Below are positions 35,336-41,423 of a DNA stretch of 41,423 nt, one piece after another. Location of the stretch: the NCBI GenBank assembly GCA_030429455.1, contig JAUIFC010000012.1:1-41423 (forward strand). Direction: 5' to 3'. Every line of letters begins with the position of its first letter. Position 1 is the first letter of the stretch. Under the pieces are notes generated by a model. It saw nothing but the letters and a program-made list of their open reading frames with translations. It had not been told where the DNA came from and did not search any database. A program made the translations under genes and the position numbers. Source of the stretch: Bacteroidia bacterium (lineage in GTDB: Bacteria > Bacteroidota > Bacteroidia > Flavobacteriales > Flavobacteriaceae).

Positions 35336-35722
35336 CTATTCTACCTTATGACCTTCTTTGATCCACTGTGTGATGCCGCCTTTTAGGTCATATATCTTTG
35401 TAAAGCCCTTTTCGGATAGTATTTCAGCACATTTGGCACTTCTTCGGCCACGGCGGCAATAGACCACTACAGGCTTGTCTTTGTTTAAATCCTTTAATTT
35501 TAAATCGAAATTATCATCGAATACGATGTTTTCTGCACCAGCGATATAGTGTTCGCTAAACTCGTTAACCGTGCGAACATCTACCAGTTGTACATCTTCA
35601 TTTTTTAGAAGTGTTTTCATTTCTTCACCATCAATTATGATGATGTTATCATACTTTGGCTTGTGATCGCAGCTTAGGACAACAACGCCGAGCATAACTA
35701 GGAATAGTCTTAATTTTTCCAT
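35336..35722 (-). CDS. Rhodanese-domain lipoprotein
   Basis: A 128-residue lipoprotein from the ATG at 35722 (lipobox VLSC, Cys18); a TTG five codons earlier is in frame but adds nothing useful. One rhodanese domain: VQLVDVRTVNEFSEHYIAGAENIVF, then VVVYCRRGRRSAKCAEIL with catalytic Cys89 in the C-R-R-G-R-R loop, and GFTKIYDLKGGITQWI at the end. It would sit on the periplasmic face of a membrane and carry sulfur or act as a phosphatase- or redox-like thiol. It lies 59 bases after another rhodanese, so the two are likely cotranscribed. The loop is basic, unlike the neighbour's, which suggests a different sulfur or anion partner. Confidence 0.9.
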   Translation of the reverse strand: MEKLRLFLVMLGVVVLSCDHKPKYDNIIIIDGEEMKTLLKNEDVQLVDVRTVNEFSEHYIAGAENIVFDDNFDLKLKDLNKDKPVVVYCRRGRRSAKCAEILSEKGFTKIYDLKGGITQWIKEGHKVE

Positions 35723-35781
35723 TGATTTAGAATTCAAGTTTTTGATGGTATCTTTCGTAATTTTACTTTAAATCTAGATAA

Positions 35782-36090
35782 TCATTCAACGTCTCCATGC
35801 CAAGCTGTAATGCCTCCATCCAAGTTTGCTAACTTTTCAAAACCAGATTGATTCATGATTTGGCACGCCATCATGCTTCTGCCACCAGCTTTACAATACA
35901 CATAGTATGATTTGCTTTTGTCCAGCTTTTCTATTTCATTCATAAAGTTTTGAGGGTCTTGAACATTTATAAGTAAAGAATTCGGAATTCTCTTTTCTTC
36001 ATGTTCTTCAGGCGTTCTGACGTCTAAAATGACAGCATTTTCATCTGCTCTCAATTCGTTTTCCCAAGTGTTGCTATCTAGATTTTTCAT
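35782..36090 (-). CDS. Single-domain cytoplasmic rhodanese
   Basis: A 102-residue one-domain sulfurtransferase: NAVILDVRTPEEHEEKRIPNSLLI, then YYVYCKAGGRSMMACQIM with catalytic Cys66 in the CKAGGRS loop, and FEKLANLDGGITAWHGD. No signal peptide, so it is cytoplasmic, unlike its lipoprotein neighbour. It transfers sulfane sulfur from a donor such as thiosulfate or a persulfide to a thiol acceptor. It comes 118 bases after the HPPD gene on the same strand, through a gap with TTTATAGG-type repeats, and may be part of a longer transcript, but a role in tyrosine breakdown is not implied. Confidence 0.9.
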   Translation of the reverse strand: MKNLDSNTWENELRADENAVILDVRTPEEHEEKRIPNSLLINVQDPQNFMNEIEKLDKSKSYYVYCKAGGRSMMACQIMNQSGFEKLANLDGGITAWHGDVE

Positions 36091-36208
36091 GTATTCGGTT
36101 TATAGGTTTTGGTGTTTATGGGTTTATAAGTTTAGTCTTCTCAAATTGATTAATTTTCAAATTTTTCAAAGTATTGTTGTTACATTAACGCATTAACATA
36201 TGGCTTCG

Positions 36209-37348
36209 TTACAAGGTTCCTCTATTTTCTTGTTCTCTTTCTATGGCTTCAAATAAAGCCTTAAAATTTCCTTTGCCAAAGGATTTAGCTCCTTTTCTTT
36301 GAATAATTTCAAAAAACATGGTGGGTCGGTCTAAAACAGGTTTGGTGAAAATCTGAAGCAAATAGCCTTCATCATCCCGATCGATTAAAATGCCCAAATG
36401 TTTTAAGGGCTCTAAATCTTCGTCAATTTCGCCAACGCGGTCTAATACATCATCGTAATATACTTCAGGGACATACAGGAATTCGACGCCGCGGTTCCTC
36501 AAATCGGTCACTGTTTCTATGATGTTGTCTGTGGCTACAGCAATGTGTTGTACGCCAGCACCATTGTAAAAATCGATGTATTCTTCAATTTGTGATTTTT
36601 TCTTGCCTTCTGCAGGTTCGTTGATAGGAAATTTTATGCGCCCATTGCCATTGCTCATGACCTTACTCATCAAGGCAGTGTATTCGGTTGAAATGTCCTT
36701 GTCGTCAAAAGATACCAACTGCGCAAAGCCCATCACTTTGGCATAAAACTCACACCATTTGTTCATTTCGTTCCAGCCTACATTACCTACCATATGGTCG
36801 ATGTATTTAAGCCCTGTTGGTGCTGCTTTATAGGCCTTGTCCCATGCTTTAAATCCTGGCAAGAAAGGGCCGTTATAGTCTTTTCTTTCTACAAAAAGGT
36901 GAATCGTTTCGCCATAGGTATGAATACCAGAAATGACAGCTTTTCCGTTGTCGTCTTCGATGGTGTAGGGTTGTACGTAAGATTCTGCACCTCTTTTTGT
37001 TGTTTCGTGATAACTTTTTGTAGCATCGTCTACCCATAAGGCCACGTATTTTACACCATCTCCATGTTTGTTGATGTGTTCGTTAATAGGTCCATTTGGT
37101 TCTAACGGACTTGTTAATACCAATCTAATTTTGTCTTGTTGAAGGACATACGACACCGAATTCTTTTTGCCAGTTTCTAGGCCTGCATAAGCGATAGGTG
37201 TAAAGCCCCAGGCAGTCTGGTAATAGTATGCGGCTTGTTTGGCGTTGCCAACATAAAGTTCTACAAAATCTGTCCCTAGTAAAGGTAAAAAGTCCTCTGC
37301 TTCAGGGTTTTCTATGGGAAGGTGAAGGCTCGAGCTATCGGTTTTCAT
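36209..37348 (-). CDS. hppD: 4-Hydroxyphenylpyruvate dioxygenase
   Basis: A 379-residue cytoplasmic Fe(II) enzyme that turns 4-hydroxyphenylpyruvate into homogentisate in tyrosine breakdown. It has two vicinal-oxygen-chelate halves. The three iron ligands are at His185 (YIDHMVGNV), His268 (VQHIAVAT) and Glu347 (FFEIIQRKG), and the C-terminal helix FGKGNFKALFEAIEREQ that closes the active site is intact. Length is normal. It follows homogentisate dioxygenase with a 141-base gap that holds 24-bp tandem repeats, so the two steps are encoded in reverse pathway order in one probable transcript. Confidence 0.97.
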   Translation of the reverse strand: MKTDSSSLHLPIENPEAEDFLPLLGTDFVELYVGNAKQAAYYYQTAWGFTPIAYAGLETGKKNSVSYVLQQDKIRLVLTSPLEPNGPINEHINKHGDGVKYVALWVDDATKSYHETTKRGAESYVQPYTIEDDNGKAVISGIHTYGETIHLFVERKDYNGPFLPGFKAWDKAYKAAPTGLKYIDHMVGNVGWNEMNKWCEFYAKVMGFAQLVSFDDKDISTEYTALMSKVMSNGNGRIKFPINEPAEGKKKSQIEEYIDFYNGAGVQHIAVATDNIIETVTDLRNRGVEFLYVPEVYYDDVLDRVGEIDEDLEPLKHLGILIDRDDEGYLLQIFTKPVLDRPTMFFEIIQRKGAKSFGKGNFKALFEAIEREQENRGTL

Positions 37349-37360
37349 TTTTTAAGTTTA

Positions 37361-37430
37361 TAAGGTTATGAGTTGATGAGGTTATAAGGTTATGAGTTGA
37401 TATGGTAATGGGTTTATGAGGTTATGAGTT
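37361..37430. repeat. Short tandem repeats between hmgA and hppD
   Basis: TAAGGTTATGAGTTGAT occurs at 37361-37377 and again at 37385-37401, a 24-base period, followed by a shorter relative (GAGGTTATGAGTT) to 37430. Similar TTTATAGG/GGTTTATAAG words recur at about 36100-36134 after hppD. These are A/T-rich intergenic repeats without coding potential. Confidence 0.6.
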
Positions 37431-37489
37431 TGGTATGTATTTAACATTTTGATTCTCAAATCGTAACATATTCAAATATTCAAATTAAT

Positions 37490-38647
37490 TTATTCCAGCC
37501 AAGACTGGTAATAGGTGCCATCTGATAAGGCCATGCCTGTTTTGGTAATTTGTAATGGTTTAAAGGTATCCACCATCACTGCTAATTCTTGTGTTTCAGT
37601 TTGTCCAATGCTGCGTTCGGCTGCTCCTGGATGTGGCCCATGTGGAATGCCAGCAGGATGTAGTGAAATATGGCCTGGTGCAATATCGTTTCTGCTCATA
37701 AAATCGCCGTCAACATAATACAAAACTTCATCGCTATCGATGTTGCTGTGGTTGTAAGGCGCAGGAATGCTCTCTGGATGGTAATCGTACAATCTTGGAC
37801 AGAAGGAACACACCACAAAGGCATCGGTTTCAAAGGTTTGGTGCACTGGTGGCGGTTGATGAATTCGACCTGTAATGGGTTCAAAATCATGAATCGAAAA
37901 GGCGTAAGGAAAATTATAACCGTCATACCCCACAACATCAAAAGGATGTGTGGCATAAACCATGTCAAAGAGATCGTCTTGTTTTTTGATTTTAATTAAA
38001 AAGTCACCTTTTTCGTCATGCGTTTCCAATTCTTCGGGTGCTCGAATGTCTCTTTCGCAAAATGGGGAATGTTCCAACAATTGACCAAACCAATTTCTGT
38101 AACGTTTAGGGGTATAAATGGGCCTTCGAGATTCTACAATGAATAATCTATTGTCTTCGGTATCGAATTCAATTTTGTAAATCATACCTCTGGGAATCAA
38201 TAAGTAATCCCCGTATTTGAAATCCAGATTTCCCAAATGCGTTCTTAGTTTTCCTGAGCCTTTATGGATAAAAATTAATTCATCCGCATCGGCGTTTTTG
38301 TAGAAGTAGTCTGTCGTGGAATGTTTAGGCGCTGCTAACGTAATGTTTAAATCACTGTTGTGCATGATGATTTTTCGGCTATCCAGAAAGTCATTTTCAG
38401 GTTGTAAGTCGAAGCCTTTTAACCTTAAAGATTCCATATTGTTTTGAACAGCAATGTCCGGAGCAACCGACGTTTGACCCAGAATAGATTTTACTTGAGT
38501 AGGCCTATGAACATGGTACGAATTTGTCGACATGCCGTCAAAACCTATGGTACCAAACAGTTGTTCGTAGTATAAATGACCATTTGGATTCTTAAAAATC
38601 GTATGACGCTTAGGTGGAATTTTACCAAGTTTATGATAAAAAGGCAT
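37490..38647 (-). CDS. hmgA: Homogentisate 1,2-dioxygenase
   Basis: A 385-residue cupin-fold Fe(II) enzyme that opens the homogentisate ring to maleylacetoacetate. Recognisable parts are the N-terminal MPFYHKLGKIPPKRHT, a first cupin with IHKGSGKLRTHLGN, and a second with YNHSNIDSDEVLYYVDG and SLHPAGIPHGPHPGA. Iron ligands by spacing against the known family are His300, Glu307 and His336, with His330 as the nearby acid-base residue. It is the first gene of the tyrosine-catabolism block. Fumarylacetoacetase is not in the window. A 19-bp palindrome lies just upstream of its promoter. The length is at the short end for bacterial forms, but the motifs are complete. Confidence 0.96.
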   Translation of the reverse strand: MPFYHKLGKIPPKRHTIFKNPNGHLYYEQLFGTIGFDGMSTNSYHVHRPTQVKSILGQTSVAPDIAVQNNMESLRLKGFDLQPENDFLDSRKIIMHNSDLNITLAAPKHSTTDYFYKNADADELIFIHKGSGKLRTHLGNLDFKYGDYLLIPRGMIYKIEFDTEDNRLFIVESRRPIYTPKRYRNWFGQLLEHSPFCERDIRAPEELETHDEKGDFLIKIKKQDDLFDMVYATHPFDVVGYDGYNFPYAFSIHDFEPITGRIHQPPPVHQTFETDAFVVCSFCPRLYDYHPESIPAPYNHSNIDSDEVLYYVDGDFMSRNDIAPGHISLHPAGIPHGPHPGAAERSIGQTETQELAVMVDTFKPLQITKTGMALSDGTYYQSWLE

Positions 38648-38664
38648 ATAATTTATGTTTTGTT

Positions 38665-38704
38665 CAAATATCGGACTAAAAAGCGACTTTTAAAAATTAA
38701 AAGT
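38665..38704 (-). promoter_or_regulatory. hmgA promoter with palindromic operator candidate
   Basis: On the minus strand GATATTTG (38665-38672) matches TAnnTTTG at all fixed positions but the first. The perfect inverted repeat ACTTTTAA-AAA-TTAAAAGT (38686-38704) covers the place where the -33 element should be. A repressor bound there would block the promoter, which would fit substrate-induced tyrosine breakdown. The palindrome is A/T-only apart from its ends, so it may be chance. Confidence 0.35.
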
Positions 38705-38744
38705 TAAAAATGTAAACTGATGAGATTGATGGAGGAAAAGGGGG

Positions 38745-38849
38745 TAGTGGGCAGTGGTTAGTGGTTAGTCGTTAGTTGGTAGTGGGTAGTTGGTAGTGGT
38801 TAGTTGGTAGTGGTTAGTTGGCAGTGGTTAGTGGGTAGTGATTAGTAAT
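38745..38849 (+). repeat. Fifteen-unit 7-bp tandem repeat (TAGTKGK)
   Basis: The 105 bases divide without slippage into 15 heptamers starting TAGTGGG, CAGTGGT, TAGTGGT and ending TAGTGAT, TAGTAAT. Thirteen begin with TAGT and two with CAGT; most of the rest are TAGTGGT or TAGTTGG. It lies upstream of hmgA and past the end of the phosphoglycosyltransferase gene. It is a G/T-rich strand microsatellite with no coding function. Confidence 0.85.
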
Positions 38850-38894
38850 AAACTTTAAACTATAATCTTATACACTCTAACTTGCAATCTCATT

Positions 38895-38960
38895 TTAAAT
38901 GGCCATTTCGAGTGGACGGCATCTTGAAATCATAAAGAACTCTATTGTGACATGATTAAT
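38895..38960. repeat. Dispersed-repeat-like fragment
   Basis: The words CCATTTCGAGTGGACGGC and AAGAACTCTATTGTGACATG resemble a flavobacterial intergenic repeat family containing GTCATTTCGAGTGGA. The rest of the 38850-39021 gap shows nothing I can identify. Confidence 0.3.
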
Positions 38961-39021
38961 TTAATTTGCAAAAAGAAAAAATAGGGTTAAATGTCAGGCA
39001 ATGACTTGGAATGAAACGCCT

Positions 39022-40182
39022 TTAACTGTTGCTTGTTAACGTGGAGCGTTTAACGCTTGTATTCAATTTTTTATGGTAACGTCTTTTTTGACGACGTTCC
39101 CTAAGGAGGCGAATAATAAATGTGATTGTGTATAAGACAGAGCCATAAATCAGCAGGGCAATGAGTTGAAGGTTGATGTCTAAGTCTCTTAAGGCATAGG
39201 CGATTATAATGACTAATAAGTTGATTCCCACAATGTAAAATGATGAGCGTCTATGGCTGTAGCCTAAGTTGGTGTAGTGGTGGTGGATATGATTGCGATC
39301 TGCAGTAAAAGGATTTCTTTTGTATTTAAAAATTCTAAGGAAAAATATCCGTGTCGTATCTGCAAGGGGATAAAATAAAACGGCCAAACCAAGGATGGGT
39401 GCAGAATTATGATAGGTCACATGCTCTGCAGACTGATGGTAATTTATAAAACTTATGCTTAAAAACGCCATTAAAAATCCAATGACCAAAGAGCCTGTAT
39501 CACCCATGAATAATTTTCGCCTCTCAGAAAAATTAAACCTTAAAAACCCTATGATGGTGCCAAATAGGCCTGCTGCAATGATTGCAAAACTCATCTGTTT
39601 TTCTAAAAAGAAAAAAATTCCCAATGCCAAACAACCATTTAGGACCACTCCACCTGCTAAGCCATCTATGCCATCTATAAGGTTAAAGGCGTTGATGACG
39701 GAAAGAAAAATAAAGATTGTAAAAAGGACAGATACCGTATAAGGCAATTCATATATTCCAAATACGCCTGAAAAGCTTAGTAGTCTTGTGTCTGTTAAAA
39801 AAACCAACAGACAAATAGCCGCAAGTTGTCCTAACATTTTAGTGTAAGGCGAAATCGAAGCCAAGTCATCTTTTAGACCAAAAAAGAATAAAATAGTGAT
39901 CGCTCCCATGACTAAAAGGATGATTTTGGTCTCCAAAAAAGCACCGATAAAGGTCATGACTAGCATTAAACTTAGAAAAATGGCAACTCCACCGAGCGTT
40001 GGTGTCGCTCTTTTGTGCGAACTCCTGTCTTCAGGTTCTGCTACAAGATTTTTATCGTGAGATACGTAAAGTATGGAAGGTATGCTTAGCGTACAAAATA
40101 AATACCCCAGCACTATGGCAAAAATTGGCCAAGCATAAGGGAATTTTTCAGGTGACAATTCACTTAGTAGGTCAGAATTCAT
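39022..40182 (-). CDS. WecA/TagO-type polyprenyl-phosphate phosphoglycosyltransferase
   Basis: A 386-residue membrane protein with about eleven helices that moves a sugar-1-phosphate (usually GlcNAc-1-P or a relative) from a UDP-sugar to undecaprenyl phosphate, the first step in O-antigen or other surface-glycan synthesis. Family motifs: SSHKRATPTLGGVAIF (~55-69), Mg2+-binding DD at 105-106 (LKDDLASIS), NAFNLIDGIDGLAGG (164-178), FMGDTGSL and the loop RNHIHHHYTNLGYSHRR. It belongs to the WecA/TagO branch rather than MraY, since the His-rich loop has the form HIHHH. It stands alone; no glycan cluster is in the window, though one may lie to either side. Confidence 0.92.
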   Translation of the reverse strand: MNSDLLSELSPEKFPYAWPIFAIVLGYLFCTLSIPSILYVSHDKNLVAEPEDRSSHKRATPTLGGVAIFLSLMLVMTFIGAFLETKIILLVMGAITILFFFGLKDDLASISPYTKMLGQLAAICLLVFLTDTRLLSFSGVFGIYELPYTVSVLFTIFIFLSVINAFNLIDGIDGLAGGVVLNGCLALGIFFFLEKQMSFAIIAAGLFGTIIGFLRFNFSERRKLFMGDTGSLVIGFLMAFLSISFINYHQSAEHVTYHNSAPILGLAVLFYPLADTTRIFFLRIFKYKRNPFTADRNHIHHHYTNLGYSHRRSSFYIVGINLLVIIIAYALRDLDINLQLIALLIYGSVLYTITFIIRLLRERRQKRRYHKKLNTSVKRSTLTSNS

Positions 40183-40274
40183 TGGTGTTAATCATTTGTT
40201 TTCATGAGCGTCCAATTTGCTAACCAAAAAAGATGTGCTTCTCTTGAAAATGTACATAACTTATTACTCCATTG

Positions 40275-40282
40275 CAAATGTA
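40275..40282 (-). promoter_or_regulatory. -7 promoter box upstream of the phosphoglycosyltransferase gene
   Basis: On the minus strand TACATTTG is a full match to TAnnTTTG. The start site near 40268 would give a leader of about 86 bases. No -33 element stands out. Confidence 0.45.
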
Positions 40283-40397
40283 CATAAAAAAATATATCTC
40301 ACGATTAATCTATGATTACTGAAAGTTAGGGTTGTTTTAAATCTATTTTGTTAGGTTAAGTGGTTTCTGGTTTTTGGTTTCAGGTTTCAGGTTTCTC

Positions 40398-40705
40398 TGA
40401 TGTCTCACGCAAAGACGCAAAGGCGCAGAGGTTTTTGGTTTCTGGTTTTATGTTTCAGGTTTTGCTCTAAAAACTAATCATGACTTCGCGAACTTGGCGT
40501 CTACGTTGTGAGCTTTGCGGTTAAGTAGTTTCAGGTTTGATGTTCTTCTTTCTGATGTCTCGCGCAAAGACGGGAAGGCGCAGAGGTTTTTGGTTTCAGA
40601 CTTTTATAGTTTCAAGTTTATTTAAAACTAATCATGACTTCGCGAACTTGGCGTCTACGTTGCGGGCTTTGCGGTTAAGTAGTTTCAGGTTTGATGTTCT
40701 TCTTT
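40398..40705. repeat. Tandem duplication, two ~155-bp units with inverted arms
   Basis: Two units (40398-40552 and 40553-40705) begin TGATGTCTC(A/G)CGCAAAGACG and share AATCATGACTTCGCGAACTT, GGCGTCTACGTTG and TTTGCGGTTAAGTAGTTTCA nearly base for base. Inside each unit, the CGCAAAGACGCAAAGG arm and the CTTGGCGTCTACGTTGTGAGC arm are imperfect reverse complements about 80 bases apart. The flanks (40371-40396 and between) repeat GGTTTC(A/T). The stretch lies in a 674-base gap without any open frame. Confidence 0.75.
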
Positions 40706-40796
40706 GAGGTCTTAGCTCTCCTGTTTTTGTGCCTTAAGTTCAAAACTTCAAATTACTAGAATAGCTTCAAAAAAGTATGGCTTATCTCATTTTTAC

Positions 40797-40804
40797 TATA
40801 TTTG
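40797..40804 (+). promoter_or_regulatory. -7 promoter box for the outer-membrane barrel gene
   Basis: TATATTTG matches TAnnTTTG fully and is followed by CGCC, a common context for flavobacterial start sites. Transcription would start near 40811, about 46 bases before the ATG. No -33 TTTG lies at the normal distance. Confidence 0.5.
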
Positions 40805-40856
40805 CGCCACTGAATAATATTGTTATTTTAGAATTTATTTTTATCAATGAATTGAA

Positions 40857-41384
40857 ATGCGCATGAAAAGAATTGTTTTATTTTTACTCTTTGCATGCAA
40901 TGCTATTCATGCTCAAGAAAAAGGGGATATCGAAATTGGATTAAGTGCCGGCCTGAATTCTTCGCATGCAACTTCATTTAACCAAGAAGCTCAAAATACA
41001 AAACTTGGTTTAAATGTGAGTCTTTCTGCTGAATATTATATATCAGAGGCGTGGGGATTTAAAACAAGATTGGCCTACGACCAGAAAGGCTGGACAAACG
41101 TTCCTATTGATACTGAAAATACTAGAAGCATAAAGGATTATAATGTTAACTATGTCACAGTGCCATTTTTGTTCACCCATCATGCTGGTTCTGCTAGAAA
41201 TTTTCACATGCATCTAGGGCCCTATATTGGGATTTTGTTAGGTGCAGAGGGAGAAGCTACGGGATTAGATTTGACTTATGTGTTTCATAAAATTGACTTA
41301 GGTATTTCTTATGCTCTAGGATATAAAGTGAATTTGAATGAACATATTAAGATATTTACAGAGCTTGAAATATCCCCGGGCTGA
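40857..41384 (+). CDS. Outer-membrane beta-barrel protein (PorT-like), possibly cut short by an in-frame TGA
   Basis: The frame codes for 175 residues up to TGA at 41382-41384: a signal peptide (cleavage near IHA-Q), then strands of a PF13568-type (porin-family, PorT-like) barrel, such as IEIGLSAGLNSS, LNVSLSAEYYISEAWGFKTRLAYDQKG, YVTVPFLFTHHA and HMHLGPYIGILLGAEGEA. After the stop the same frame continues open to the window edge as IDIFAIDANVRFK, which looks like the final strands of the family (a G-x-x-D-I-F turn is common there). So either a point mutation (for example TTA to TGA) or a sequencing error has split the gene. An alternative start at 40863 (MKRIVLF) fits the signal peptide better. 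If the stop is real, the barrel lacks its last strand or two. Confidence 0.75.
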   Translation: MRMKRIVLFLLFACNAIHAQEKGDIEIGLSAGLNSSHATSFNQEAQNTKLGLNVSLSAEYYISEAWGFKTRLAYDQKGWTNVPIDTENTRSIKDYNVNYVTVPFLFTHHAGSARNFHMHLGPYIGILLGAEGEATGLDLTYVFHKIDLGISYALGYKVNLNEHIKIFTELEISPG

Positions 41385-41423
41385 ATTGATATATTTGCGA
41401 TTGATGCTAATGTCAGATTTAAA

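Noticed and set aside
38745..38849. CRISPR array
   Set aside because: The repeats are only 7 bases and contiguous, with no spacers and no cas genes nearby.
40398..40705. CRISPR array or rRNA/tRNA fragment
   Set aside because: Only two 155-bp units, no spacer pattern, and no recognisable tRNA cloverleaf or rRNA sequence.
1..41423. Mobile element, prophage or integron
   Set aside because: No transposase, integrase, phage structural gene or att-like repeat was seen.

Overview
The window comes from a marine-type flavobacterium (Bacteroidota, probably Flavobacteriaceae). Reasons: low G+C; three proteins ending in type A sorting domains of the type IX secretion system (T9SS); a SusC/SusD pair; many lipoproteins with short leaders; -7 promoter boxes of the Bacteroidota form TAnnTTTG rather than E. 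coli -10 boxes; almost no Shine-Dalgarno sequences; and A/T-rich palindromic intergenic repeats. There is no rRNA, tRNA, CRISPR array, insertion sequence or phage gene. It looks like chromosomal accessory and housekeeping DNA.

Layout. 1-3.4 kb (minus): the 5' end of a secreted CUB-domain protein, then a TPR-CHAT (caspase-like) protein anchored by a C-terminal membrane helix. 3.5-12.5 kb (minus): one tightly packed operon encoding a DUF4412 protein, a 2221-residue surface protein (delta-60 repeats, five LRR modules, T9SS tail) and a Cys-containing lipoprotein, followed by a shrunken frameshifted copy of that lipoprotein and a hairpin terminator. 12.7-13.9 kb (plus): a divergent ECF sigma factor with a TPR membrane protein that may be its anti-sigma partner. 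14.0-14.5 kb (minus): a lipocalin-like lipoprotein. 14.6-18.2 kb (plus): an operon of dipeptidase E, a UbiA prenyltransferase, Maf, an unknown lipoprotein and a small MscS channel.

18.3-26.6 kb (minus): SusC - SusD - large lipoprotein - di-heme cytochrome c peroxidase, with a DUF2891 lipoprotein downstream. It has no carbohydrate enzyme, so it is unlike an ordinary polysaccharide locus. 26.7-28.2 kb (minus): an ELWxxDGTxxGT-repeat T9SS protein. 28.3-29.9 kb (minus): the ComM/YifB AAA+ ATPase. 29.9-31.4 kb (plus): a membrane-dipeptidase-like metallohydrolase. 31.4-35.0 kb (minus): an FG-GAP/VCBS T9SS protein. 35.3-38.6 kb (minus): homogentisate dioxygenase, 4-hydroxyphenylpyruvate dioxygenase and two single-domain rhodaneses. 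39.0-40.2 kb (minus): a WecA/TagO-type phosphoglycosyltransferase. 40.2-40.8 kb: a long non-coding stretch holding a 155-bp tandem duplication. 40.9 kb to the edge (plus): an outer-membrane beta-barrel gene interrupted near its 3' end by an in-frame TGA.

The best candidate for an undescribed system is the 0.6-13.9 kb locus: a sigma/TPR regulator pair set back to back with a surface-repeat-protein operon and followed by a CHAT protease-like protein. Second is the SusCD-peroxidase locus. All functional links between genes are inferred from gene order and domains.
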